From Actinomycetes bacterium (GTDB lineage Bacteria > Actinomycetota > Actinomycetes > Actinomycetales > Actinomycetaceae), in contig JAFAAX010000155.1 of the NCBI GenBank assembly GCA_023426345.1, positions 27,629-91,628 on the forward strand: a stretch of DNA of 64,000 bases, written 5' to 3'. Shown here piece by piece: positions 1 to 8,195 of this stretch. A model generated the notes under the pieces. It was given only the letters and a program-made list of their open reading frames with translations. It did no database searches and was not told the DNA's origin. Each line of letters starts with the position of its first letter. The first letter of the stretch is position 1. The position numbers and the translations under genes were made by a program.

Positions 1-503
1 TGCATCTCGACGGCGAATCGGACACCGTGATTCCGTCCGAAGGCCGCGAGGTCGCGCCAATAGGGAAGGGCGACGTCATTCCACTGGTACTTCAGAATCT
101 CCTGGGTCTCGGGCGGCCACGACGTGGTCACCCAGCTCGTGGCCCGATCCCCGGGCGCTCCGGCGGGCAACCCGGACATGACGACCACCGTGTCGATCCC
201 GAGAAGACCCGCGAGCTCAACGGTCCGACGGACCACAGTGTTCATCTGGGCGCCCACGACGGGATGAAGGGGGTTGCCATTCGCGTTCAGGGCATCGATT
301 CGCAGGCCCCGCTCCCTCAACTGCCCGAGGAACCTGTCGCGATGGCGCTCGTCGTCCAGCATGCGATCGAGGTCGAAGTGAGGCGACTCGGACCACCCTC
401 CCGTTGCGAACTCGAGATCCTCGACCCCCAGGGAGGCGATCGCGTCGAGCATCTCCGGCAACGGAAGATGCCCCAGCGAGTCCGTCAACACACCGATCCG
501 CAT
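1..503 (-). CDS. Sugar phosphate isomerase/epimerase, 3' end missing
   Basis: A leftward reading frame opens with ATG at 503 and runs off the left edge without a stop. About 167 residues are visible, starting MRIGVLTDSLGHLP. The pattern (LEFATGGW, then LNANGNPLHP, then a long helix) is that of xylose-isomerase-like TIM-barrel proteins such as IolE/IolI-type isomerases, in which the A-N-G-N-P-L-H-P stretch lines the active site. The start lies one base after the stop of the upstream dehydrogenase gene. Its Shine-Dalgarno GAGGAGG is inside that gene's last codons, so the two are translationally coupled. With the ABC importer upstream this suggests isomerisation or epimerisation of an imported sugar or cyclitol. 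The substrate cannot be read from the sequence. Confidence 0.75.
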   Translation of the reverse strand, partial: MRIGVLTDSLGHLPLPEMLDAIASLGVEDLEFATGGWSESPHFDLDRMLDDERHRDRFLGQLRERGLRIDALNANGNPLHPVVGAQMNTVVRRTVELAGLLGIDTVVVMSGLPAGAPGDRATSWVTTSWPPETQEILKYQWNDVALPYWRDLAAFGRNHGVRFAVEM

Positions 504-504
504 C

Positions 505-1542
505 TCAGTCCTCCTCGCCCTCGACGGCAGCGAGTCGGACCCAACCGCCGCGTTTCATCGACTCGACCACGGCCTCCGCGATCACCGTCGTCTGATAGGC
601 CTCCTGCACGGTGGCGGCTCCGTCGGGCAACGCTCCGACCAGCGATGCGCGGACCCACGCGCTCAACTCCAGCCGGTAAGCCTCCTCGAAGCGCGGGCGC
701 CAGTCCCTCGGGTACGCGGTCGAGCGGCTCAACTCCGAACTCACCACCAGAGGCAGACGGCCGACGAGCCCCGGCGGCGCGGGCAACTCGATCGACGCCC
801 GCTCGCACACCAACTCGCAGCGCACGTCATATCCGTATTGCGCGTGCATCTGGAGCTCGATGGTGTGCAGGACATCGTCGGAATCCCTCAGCAGCACCAG
901 TTGGGGATCATGGCGTTCGGAGATTAATGAACTCGCCCGGCCCGCCGTCCACATCACCTCGACGATCCGGCTTCCCGTCAGCCATCGGACGATGTCGATC
1001 TCATGGACGGCCGAGTTCATGATGGTCGCCGAGCTGTCGTCGCCCGGGTAGGCCTCGACATTGCGGTGCACGGAATGCGTCATCAGCACAGCGCCATCGG
1101 CCCCGGACTGCAGCCGCTCCTTCATCGCCGCATATCCCGGATCGAAGCGCCGCATGAATCCGACGGTGGCAAGCGCTCCCGGATTCCTCCTCACCGCATC
1201 GACAACGTCGGATGCCTCAGCCGCTGTGGGAGCCAGCGGCTTCTCACACAAGACGGGAAGCCCCCGCTCGATGCAGGAGATCGCCGTGCCGGCATGGAAG
1301 CGATCAGGCGAGGCGATGATGACCGCGTCGACCTCCCCCGACTCGATCAAGTCGATACCGTCGTGATAGACCAGCGGTACGTCCAACTCCGCGGCAAGGG
1401 CACGGGTGCCCTCGTCGTTCACATCGGCCACGGCCACGAGTCGAGCGCCAGATACTTGAGTGGACAACAGGCGCGCGTGATCGCGACCCATCACCCCGGT
1501 TCCAATGATGCCGACCCGCAGTGCCTCTGTCGCCATGGGCAT
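505..1542 (-). CDS. Gfo/Idh/MocA family oxidoreductase
   Basis: This is a 345-residue NAD(P)-dependent sugar or cyclitol dehydrogenase. A Rossmann motif GIIGTGVMGRDHARLL lies near residues 10-25. The family signature CEKPLAPT follows around residue 100, then GFMRRFDPGY and a C-terminal alpha/beta substrate domain containing SAVHEIDIVRWL. The longer open frame upstream (to 2127) is rejected because it runs antisense-like across the permease. ATG at 1542 has GAAAGGA six bases upstream; an in-frame ATG at 1536 is the alternative. It is the fourth gene of the ABC importer operon and is followed after one base by an isomerase, so it probably oxidises the imported compound. It resembles inositol 2-dehydrogenases, but scyllo-inositol, other cyclitol or glucoside substrates are equally possible. 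Confidence 0.85.
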   Translation of the reverse strand: MPMATEALRVGIIGTGVMGRDHARLLSTQVSGARLVAVADVNDEGTRALAAELDVPLVYHDGIDLIESGEVDAVIIASPDRFHAGTAISCIERGLPVLCEKPLAPTAAEASDVVDAVRRNPGALATVGFMRRFDPGYAAMKERLQSGADGAVLMTHSVHRNVEAYPGDDSSATIMNSAVHEIDIVRWLTGSRIVEVMWTAGRASSLISERHDPQLVLLRDSDDVLHTIELQMHAQYGYDVRCELVCERASIELPAPPGLVGRLPLVVSSELSRSTAYPRDWRPRFEEAYRLELSAWVRASLVGALPDGAATVQEAYQTTVIAEAVVESMKRGGWVRLAAVEGEED

Positions 1543-1586
1543 GCGCGATCCTTTCCGTCGGTGAGCATGGGAGAAGAGGGAAGCGA

Positions 1587-2591
1587 TCAGGCCGCCGCGA
1601 GCCGGCGGCGGCGCTCCTCGGACATCGTGCGACGGACGTCGATGAACACCGCCACGATGATGACCGCGCCGATCACCATGAACTGGATGTCGGACTGGGC
1701 ATTGAGGAGCGTCAACCCGTTGCGGATGACGGCGATGATCAAGCAGCCGATCAACGTGCCGGACATCGTCCCCTTGCCGCCGGTGAAGGAGGCGCCGCCG
1801 ATGATGCAGGCGGCGATCGCATCCGTCTCGTAGTTTCCGGTCATTCCCGCAGAGGGATTGGCCACTCCCGACCGGCCGACGATCACGATTCCCGCGATGG
1901 CGGAGAGGAACCCCGTGAGACCGTAGACGAACATCAGCACGCGATCGGTGTTGATGCCGGACAACCGCGTTGCCTCCGGATTGCCGCCGACTGAGTAGAT
2001 CATCCGGCCGAGGGATGTCCGCGTGAGCAGCACGTGCATGACGACGAACGTGATGAGGAGCATCAGGAACGATCCCGGAATGCCATTGAAACCCCCTGTG
2101 CGGAGGAAATCGGCAGAACCGAGCCACGTGACGGCCTTGGGGAACCCCGAGATCGTCCGTGTGCTCACGACGAACAGGGCCAGTCCTGCGAGCACGAACT
2201 TCATGCCCAGCGTGGAGACGAAAGGATGCGGCAGCTTCAACTTCGTCAACAGCACGCCGTTGAGCAACCCGACAGCGGTGCCGGCGATGAGCGCTGCGAG
2301 GAGGAGGAGAACCGGATTCGTCAGCGAGAACGAGCTCATCAACATGGCCATGATGCAGGCGCTGAAGATGGCGTTGGCGCCCACCGAGAGATCGATGCCG
2401 GCGGTGATCAGGACGATGAGCATGCCTGCCGACAAGAACCCGTTGACGGCGGTCTGCCGCAAGATGTTCATGGCGTTGTTCATCGTCCGGAATTCCGGAC
2501 TGATCACACTCATGACGATCAATAGGATCGCGAGCGCCAACAGAGGCGCCAGCGCTCGGAAGATCGCGCGCACATTGATACCCTTGTTCAT
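1587..2591 (-). CDS. Sugar ABC transporter permease (RbsC family)
   Basis: This 334-residue, very hydrophobic protein has about eight to ten membrane segments. It contains the RbsC-family signature AGIDLSVG after the second helix, and a downstream GGASFTGGKGT loop typical of ribose/xylose/inositol permeases (BPD_transp_2). It forms the membrane channel of an importer with the flanking ATPase and binding protein. ATG at 2591 overlaps the ATPase stop by four bases (ATGA), indicating translational coupling. The protein ends in a basic tail on the predicted cytoplasmic side. A single permease gene is present, so a homodimer is expected. Confidence 0.93.
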   Translation of the reverse strand: MNKGINVRAIFRALAPLLALAILLIVMSVISPEFRTMNNAMNILRQTAVNGFLSAGMLIVLITAGIDLSVGANAIFSACIMAMLMSSFSLTNPVLLLLAALIAGTAVGLLNGVLLTKLKLPHPFVSTLGMKFVLAGLALFVVSTRTISGFPKAVTWLGSADFLRTGGFNGIPGSFLMLLITFVVMHVLLTRTSLGRMIYSVGGNPEATRLSGINTDRVLMFVYGLTGFLSAIAGIVIVGRSGVANPSAGMTGNYETDAIAACIIGGASFTGGKGTMSGTLIGCLIIAVIRNGLTLLNAQSDIQFMVIGAVIIVAVFIDVRRTMSEERRRRLAAA

Positions 2592-4090
2592 CGTTCTTTC
2601 CGTTCTCCCCATGCCGCCTTCATAATGTGGTCCTCGTCGAAATCCGGTTCGCCGCGATTGAACTCGCCCATCACCTCGCCACCCCGCATGACCACGACGC
2701 GGTCGCTCATCCCGAGGACCTCCGGCAGTTCGGAGGACACCATGATGATGCACTTCCCCTCGGCGGCGAGCTGGTTCATGACGTGGTAGACCTCGACCTT
2801 GGCGCCGACGTCGATTCCCCGCGTGGGTTCATCGAAGAGGTAGATCTCCGCCTCGGTGTTGATCCACTTTCCGATGACGACCTTCTGCTGGTTTCCGCCA
2901 CTGAGTTTGCTGACAAGATTCTCGGAGTCGGGCGTCTTGATCCGCATCGACGCGATGCTCTCGTCCGTGGTCTTCTTGACCTTGGACCGATCGAGGAACA
3001 GCCCCGATGTCACCTTGTCCAGTGAGGAGAGGATCAGGTTCGTGGAGACCGATTGATTGAGGACCAGTCCCTGTCCCTTGCGGTCCTCCGTGAGGAACGC
3101 GATTCCCTTGTTCACAGCGTCTTGCGGCGAGAGGATCCGCACGCTCTTCCCGTTGAGTCGGATCTGGCCGCTGTCGATCGGCAGATCGCCGAAGATCGCG
3201 CGCATCGTCTCGGTGCGACCGGCGCCGACCAAGCCCGCGAAGCCGAGAATCTCTCCGTACCGAGCGCGGAAGCTCACATGCTTGATCGTGCCGACCGAGG
3301 TGACATCATCAAGCTCGAGAGCCACTTCGCCCGGCGATGTCTCCGTCTTCGGGAACTGGTTGTCGACACTGCGTCCGACCATCGCCCGGATGAGGCTCTC
3401 ATGGTCGACATCGCTGGTGGGCTTGGTGAAGATGTGCTCGCCGTCGCGCATCACAGTGACGCTGTCGCACAGGATGAAGAGCTCCTCCAGCTTGTGCGAG
3501 ACGAAGAGGATCGACACCCCCCCTGCCTTGAGGTCTCGGACGACGCGGATCAGTTGTTCGACCTCGCTCTCCCCAAGGCTGGAGGTCGGCTCGTCCATGA
3601 TGATGAGCTTGGCGTTGCGAAGCAGTGCCTTGGCGATCTCGACCATCTGGAGGACGCCCATGCCGAAACGATCGGCGCTCTTTGTCACATCGACATCGAT
3701 GCCGAGCGACTCCAGGAGTTCGGTCGCCTTCGCGTTCATCGCCTTGTAGTCCAGCAGGCCGCCCTTCCCGGTGACGTACTGGTTCATGAAGATGTTATCC
3801 GTGAGGGACAGCTGTGGAACGATGTTGAGCTCTTGGTAGACGCAGGCAATACCGGCCTTCTGGGCCTGCTCGGGAGAGGAGAAACTCTGCGGTTGTCCAT
3901 CGACGAAGATCTCACCCTCTTCGGGAATGTACACACCCGTGAGGACCTTGATCAACGAGGACTTCCCCGCTCCGTTCTCACCGATCAGGCCGCGAACCTC
4001 GCCCTTCTCGATCGCTATTCCCATGTCTCTCAGGGCGACAACGCCTGGGAACTTCTTCGTCACATGACGCAACTCGACGATTGCCGTCAT
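2588..4090 (-). CDS. Sugar ABC transporter ATP-binding protein (RbsA/MglA family)
   Basis: This 500-residue tandem ATPase has two ABC domains in one chain, the standard length for RbsA/MglA/XylG. The N-terminal domain has a complete Walker A (GENGAGKSS, about residue 38) and Walker B (LIIMDEPTSSL). The second half has a degenerate Walker A (GLVGAGRTET), as is usual for the family, with a good signature LSGGNQQKV and Walker B YLFDEPTRGID. The first-half signature is unusually divergent (RFGMGVLQMVEIAKAL instead of an LSxxxxQ form). It energises uptake through the permease whose start overlaps its stop. A 156-base gap with a strong hairpin separates it from the binding-protein gene upstream. 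Confidence 0.95.
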   Translation of the reverse strand: MTAIVELRHVTKKFPGVVALRDMGIAIEKGEVRGLIGENGAGKSSLIKVLTGVYIPEEGEIFVDGQPQSFSSPEQAQKAGIACVYQELNIVPQLSLTDNIFMNQYVTGKGGLLDYKAMNAKATELLESLGIDVDVTKSADRFGMGVLQMVEIAKALLRNAKLIIMDEPTSSLGESEVEQLIRVVRDLKAGGVSILFVSHKLEELFILCDSVTVMRDGEHIFTKPTSDVDHESLIRAMVGRSVDNQFPKTETSPGEVALELDDVTSVGTIKHVSFRARYGEILGFAGLVGAGRTETMRAIFGDLPIDSGQIRLNGKSVRILSPQDAVNKGIAFLTEDRKGQGLVLNQSVSTNLILSSLDKVTSGLFLDRSKVKKTTDESIASMRIKTPDSENLVSKLSGGNQQKVVIGKWINTEAEIYLFDEPTRGIDVGAKVEVYHVMNQLAAEGKCIIMVSSELPEVLGMSDRVVVMRGGEVMGEFNRGEPDFDEDHIMKAAWGERKER

Positions 4091-4163
4091 TTCTCATCCT
4101 GTCTGGTCAAAGAAAGCCGCCGCGGCCATCTCATTTCAGAATGCCGCCCGACAGTCAACGATG

Positions 4164-4209
4164 TCGGGGTCTCCGCGGATGACGGAATGTCTCTCCGCGG
4201 AGACCCCGG
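4164..4209 (-). promoter_or_regulatory. Intercistronic hairpin between binding protein and ATPase genes
   Basis: Two 15-base perfectly complementary arms (4165-4179 and 4194-4208, core GGGGTCTCCGCGGA) enclose a 14-base loop. They lie in the only sizeable gap of the importer operon. No T-tract follows on the minus strand, so this is more likely an mRNA-stabilising or partial-termination hairpin than a full terminator. Such elements commonly raise binding-protein levels over membrane components. Their role here is inferred. Confidence 0.6.
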
Positions 4210-4246
4210 CTTACGGCTCGACGCGCGACGGCGCGAGCCAGCTCGT

Positions 4247-5224
4247 TCAGGATCCCGCCAGCTGCTTCTCCAGCTTCGCGAGGTACTCCTCGGCGTTGTC
4301 CTTGGTGACGACGGTCGAGCCGGTGTCGATGAAGGAGTCGACCTGCTCACCCTTCGCGGCCTTCACCGCGGCCTCAACGGCCTTGTAGCCCATGCCGTAG
4401 GGGTCCTGAGCCACCGTCGCAGTCACAGTCCCATCAATGACGTTCTGCACGCCCGCCTTGATGCCGTCGAAGCCGACGATGGTGAGCTGCTTACCCGCCG
4501 CCTGGGCGGAACGCGCGGCGCCAGCGGCCATGTCGTCATTGTTGGTCACGACGACGGAGACATCGGGATTGCTGGTCAGCACGTTCTCCATGACGCTGGC
4601 CGCCTTGTCGCCGAGGCCCTCTGCGTACTGCTTGACGGTGACCTGGACGCCACCCGACTCCAGGCCCTCGGTGAACCCCTTCTCCCGCTCATCGCTGGTG
4701 GTGTTGCCCTGCACGCCGCCGATCCACACGGCGGTGGCTCCCGAACCGGCGATCTTGGCCGCGTACTCGCCGCCGCTCTTCGCCGCCGCCTCGTTGCCGG
4801 TGCCGACGTAGCTGACCTTCTTGTCGTACGGGGCATCGGTATCGACGAAGACCACCGGCTTGTTGGTATCGCCCAGCACCGAAACGACGGAATCGGGCTG
4901 CAACGGTGCGACCGCGACCGCCTGAATGCTGTCGTCGGCAAGCATGGTCTCGAGCATGCTGTTCCACTCGTCGTACCCCGTCTCCGACGCGGCGCCCTGC
5001 AGCTGAACCGTCACGCCGAGGTCCTTCTCCGCAGCCTTCACACCAGAGGCGACATACTGCCAGTACTCGCTGGACAGCGTCTTCAAGAGCACTCCGACTT
5101 TGACGGTGCCGTCCGACGAACCACCGCCCGACGAACCACTCGAAGTCGCATCACCGGAACTCGTACTGCACGCGGACAACGTCAACGCGAGGGCAGCGCA
5201 CGCCGCCACGAGGGCCTTCTTCAT
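4247..5224 (-). CDS. Substrate-binding lipoprotein of sugar ABC importer
   Basis: This is a 325-residue periplasmic-binding-protein type 1 (Peripla_BP_4) lipoprotein. ATG at 5224 (MKKALVAA) is preceded by GGAGGA with five-base spacing; the open frame extends further upstream but lacks a better start. It has a signal peptide and a lipobox LSAC, then a Ser/Gly-rich linker, then a two-lobed domain. That domain contains the ribose-binding-protein-like stretches AVAPLQPDSV, VFVDTDAP, VVTNNDDMAAGA and IVGFDG. It is the first gene of the operon and determines substrate. The inositol-type dehydrogenase and isomerase downstream suggest a cyclitol or related sugar. Confidence 0.93.
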   Translation of the reverse strand: MKKALVAACAALALTLSACSTSSGDATSSGSSGGGSSDGTVKVGVLLKTLSSEYWQYVASGVKAAEKDLGVTVQLQGAASETGYDEWNSMLETMLADDSIQAVAVAPLQPDSVVSVLGDTNKPVVFVDTDAPYDKKVSYVGTGNEAAAKSGGEYAAKIAGSGATAVWIGGVQGNTTSDEREKGFTEGLESGGVQVTVKQYAEGLGDKAASVMENVLTSNPDVSVVVTNNDDMAAGAARSAQAAGKQLTIVGFDGIKAGVQNVIDGTVTATVAQDPYGMGYKAVEAAVKAAKGEQVDSFIDTGSTVVTKDNAEEYLAKLEKQLAGS

Positions 5225-5297
5225 TGATTCCTCCAAGGTCTTTGCGGGGACGACCATCCGTCAACCGCGACGAACAAACCGGTCCTTCAGAGAGGAA

Positions 5298-5326
5298 GGC
5301 TAACGAAACTTCATTTGTCTTGTCAA
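5298..5326 (-). promoter_or_regulatory. Candidate promoter of the ABC importer operon
   Basis: On the minus strand a perfect -35 TTGACA (5326-5321) is followed after 17 bases by TTAGCC (5303-5298), a weak -10. It lies about 75 bases upstream of the binding-protein start in a locally AT-rich stretch. No clear operator palindrome is visible. The weak -10 would fit an activated or catabolite-controlled promoter. Confidence 0.5.
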
Positions 5327-5427
5327 TAGCTTCGCGCACCTAGACATGGACATGTTGACCAAGCCGCTCCGAGACACGACAGACCGCCGTTCGCTCAACG
5401 ACGTTCAACCTGCGTCAATGATCAATA

Positions 5428-5976
5428 CTATCGGCCCTCCGGACGCGGCTCGCTCTGAGTTGTGTCCGCGACGCAGGAGGCGAAGGCGTGGGCGCAGGCC
5501 TCCAGGACACCGCGAGGGCGTCTGCGAACGGGGAACAGCCCCAGGATCCGTCCCGGGGGGATGGCCACGCTGGCCCATGGCGCCAGGCGCCCGGTGCAGT
5601 CCAGGTGGTGGAAGAGCTCATGGGCGAGGGCGATCTCCCGGGCCTCCTCGACCGCGATGCCCATCGACTCGTGCCACTGGCGCAACGCACCGCCATGCAG
5701 GATGATCAGCGCGCGCCGGGAATCGTACTCGCTGACGAATCCGCCCCACTCCGCCAGGGCACGCTCGTCCTCCTCGACGCTGGCGCCGGCCGCTGCGATG
5801 GCCGGCGCCATCCCCGAACCGCCCGGCGGCGCCCAGCGCGCGCCCTGCTCCCGCCCGAACGCCCACGCGGCCTGAAGGAGCGCGACTCGGTCCTCCGGCG
5901 CCATCCCGCGGCATACGGGGTCGCGGTCGATCTCACGACGCGCCAATTCCGGAGTCGGATCGGGGAAGTCGAGCAC
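5428..5976 (-). CDS. Small HExxH-motif protein of unknown function
   Basis: This is a 182-residue soluble protein without signal peptide or membrane segment. It contains AHELFHHLDC near residue 120, an HExxH zinc-peptidase motif with one further His. I do not recognise the family. GTG at 5976 follows the hydantoinase stop by 17 bases, with a GGAGAGG ribosome-binding site between them. It is therefore the last gene of the FAD oxidoreductase-permease-hydantoinase operon. It could be a metal-dependent hydrolase in the same pathway, or a gzincin-like peptidase. The third zinc ligand cannot be assigned with confidence. Confidence 0.6.
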   Translation of the reverse strand: MLDFPDPTPELARREIDRDPVCRGMAPEDRVALLQAAWAFGREQGARWAPPGGSGMAPAIAAAGASVEEDERALAEWGGFVSEYDSRRALIILHGGALRQWHESMGIAVEEAREIALAHELFHHLDCTGRLAPWASVAIPPGRILGLFPVRRRPRGVLEACAHAFASCVADTTQSEPRPEGR

Positions 5977-5993
5977 GTTATCCGCCCCTCTCC

Positions 5994-8138
5994 TCAGTCG
6001 ACGCGGGCGCTCACGACGACGGCCATCGGTTGAGAGCCGTCGAACCGTCGGATCTCCACATCCCCCAGAGCGAGGATCTGCTCGGCGCTCTGGACCCCGG
6101 ACAGGTCGACGATCCGCTGTCCGCAGATCAAGTGGACGTTCGGCAACGTCGCGCCGCCGTCGTCATAGATCGTGTGCTCTTCGACGACCCGTCGGGTGGT
6201 CTCCTTCCACCCGGACACCGCTGTCTGCACGACCGTCCCATCCCTTCTCTGCAGCCGGATCACCCCGAACTCGTCGACCACGCGCAGCGGCGACACAGTC
6301 CTTCCCGGAAGCAGACCGAACAGCCGGCGCGATCGGACGGACGCCTGGTAAACGCGGAGCCCATCGGAGTGGGCGCTCTCGACCAGCGACTCCACCGGCT
6401 GCCCCATCGACTCGGCGCAGACGCCGAGAAGCTCCTCGGCCGTCAACGGCTCCTGATTCCGATCCTTCGACCGAAGCTCGGTGGCGCCTGTGGCGACCGC
6501 CTTCACCAGATTGCGCTGGGGATCGACCTCGACGGAGACCTCGACGGTGCCCGGCGACGCGCCCGCCTTGATCGCCTGCGCCTCCGCCTCGTTGCGCACC
6601 GCCAGGATGTCCTCCTGGGTCGGGTCGATGATCGTCCGCTCGACGGCGTCGCGCACGAGGGCCAGGGCCACCCCGATCGGCGAGATGACGGGGGCGTTCT
6701 TCGCCAGCCTCCATTTCACGCCGAGTTTCTCCGCCAGCGCCGGGACGGCCGTCGAGGCTCCCCCGCCGCCGCCCACGAACACCGTCGTCTCCGGATTCAT
6801 CGAGTAGTCGCGCATCAGGGCCTGCGCGACCTTCTCATTCTTGTCGGCGCCGAGCAGCAGGACCCGGCGCGCCGCCTCGTCGACCGTGCATCCCATGGCG
6901 TCGGCCAGAGGGGCCCACGCCACGCGCGCCGCCTCCGCGTCACCGGACGCATAGTCCTCGCCGGCGGCGTACCCCGCGATGTTCGCGGCACCCGTCAAGG
7001 TGAGGGCGACGGTGGTGCCGTCGCTCCCTCGGACCACCGCGTAGGTCGGATCCCCCTCCATGGGCGAGACCACGTCCAGCACGGGGTCCGTGAGCGGGGC
7101 GTGGAAGACCTCGTACTCCAGAGCGGCGATGTGCGCCGAACGGGGGCCGACGGCGACCGGTCGGCCGCCCTCGAGCTGGATCATCGACCCCCCGCCCACG
7201 CCCACCGTGCGGACGTCCAGCGAGTTGAGGTACGTCTTGTGACCGCCGACCTCGGCGTACTTGACCATGACGCGCCCGTCCTTGACGCACGAGATGTCGG
7301 TCGAAGTCCCTCCCACCTCGAAGAACAGACCATCCGACAAGCGCTCGTACATCAGGGCGCCGGCGACTCCCGCGGCGGGGCCGGAGAGGATCGTCAGGAT
7401 GGGCCGCCGACGGACCTCCTCGACGGTCATCACCCCGCCGTCGCATCGCATGACCATCAGCGGCGCCGCGATCCTCGCCTCCTTGATGGATCGCTCCGTC
7501 AGGTTGGCCGTCTCCAGCATCTTCGGCATGATCGACGCATTGACGACAGCCGTGCGCGTCCGGATCTTCAGACCGTACAGCTTCGACACGTCGTTCGTCG
7601 CCGTGGCCGGCAGACCGGCCGCCTCGGACCGCTCGACGCCCAGGGTCTCGTTGCGATCATCGTCCACGCTGAACGCCTCGGCCGCGACCACCGCCGCGGC
7701 GCCCGCCCGCGACAGCTCTCCGACGGCCTCATCCGTCGGCGGAACCAGATCCCCCGACCCCACCTCGACACTCGCGTTCATCGTCCGCAGGCTCTTCCCC
7801 GGGGCCAGCTCGATGTCGCCGACCTTGGTGTCCGACCGGGCCTTCCGGCCCTCCAGGCCGGCCCAGTAGGTGAGCACTCCGACAGGGGCGACATCGCCCT
7901 CCAACAGCGCATTCGTCGCCTGGGTGGTGCCATGGGCGATGAATGAGACGTCCTCGGGCCGGATGCCGCACTGATCCATCAGCTTGTTCAGCGAGTCGAC
8001 GATCCCCGCCGCCACGCCCGCTTGGGAGGCGTGCGTGGTCGGGATCTTCACGGCCCCCACCAGCTCATAGGTGTCGTTGTCCAGCGCGACGGCGTCCGTG
8101 AACGTGCCACCGACGTCGATTCCGATCCTGACCTTCAT
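5994..8138 (-). CDS. Hydantoinase/oxoprolinase family protein (HyuA-like)
   Basis: This is a 714-residue protein of the ASKHA-like hydantoinase A/oxoprolinase family, whose members use ATP to open cyclic amides or carboxylate ketones. The N-terminus RIGIDVGGTFTDAVALD is the phosphate-1 motif. AHGTTQATNALLEG follows around residue 65, FEVGGTSTDISC near residue 280, and VGVGGGSMI shortly after. ATG at 8138 (MKVRIG) is chosen over upstream codons because it gives the canonical N-terminus and has GAGG nearby. No HyuB subunit gene is adjacent, so this is a stand-alone type. The operon context (permease, FAD oxidoreductase) indicates catabolism of an imported carboxylate or cyclic amide of unknown identity. 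Confidence 0.85.
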   Translation of the reverse strand: MKVRIGIDVGGTFTDAVALDNDTYELVGAVKIPTTHASQAGVAAGIVDSLNKLMDQCGIRPEDVSFIAHGTTQATNALLEGDVAPVGVLTYWAGLEGRKARSDTKVGDIELAPGKSLRTMNASVEVGSGDLVPPTDEAVGELSRAGAAAVVAAEAFSVDDDRNETLGVERSEAAGLPATATNDVSKLYGLKIRTRTAVVNASIMPKMLETANLTERSIKEARIAAPLMVMRCDGGVMTVEEVRRRPILTILSGPAAGVAGALMYERLSDGLFFEVGGTSTDISCVKDGRVMVKYAEVGGHKTYLNSLDVRTVGVGGGSMIQLEGGRPVAVGPRSAHIAALEYEVFHAPLTDPVLDVVSPMEGDPTYAVVRGSDGTTVALTLTGAANIAGYAAGEDYASGDAEAARVAWAPLADAMGCTVDEAARRVLLLGADKNEKVAQALMRDYSMNPETTVFVGGGGGASTAVPALAEKLGVKWRLAKNAPVISPIGVALALVRDAVERTIIDPTQEDILAVRNEAEAQAIKAGASPGTVEVSVEVDPQRNLVKAVATGATELRSKDRNQEPLTAEELLGVCAESMGQPVESLVESAHSDGLRVYQASVRSRRLFGLLPGRTVSPLRVVDEFGVIRLQRRDGTVVQTAVSGWKETTRRVVEEHTIYDDGGATLPNVHLICGQRIVDLSGVQSAEQILALGDVEIRRFDGSQPMAVVVSARVD

Positions 8139-8195
8139 CTGTGCCTCACTGTCTGTCTGTCGACGATCTGATGCCATGATGCGAGAGGGCGACCA

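Noticed and set aside
3053..5227. Long rightward open frame of 724 codons opposite the ABC importer genes
   Set aside because: It is the antisense shadow of ATPase and binding-protein genes at high G+C, has His/Asp/Leu-rich composition and no family features.
6030..7946. 638-codon rightward frame opposite the hydantoinase-like gene
   Set aside because: The composition is dominated by Arg/Asp/His/Gln, as expected for a reverse-strand shadow. The leftward frame has clear motifs.
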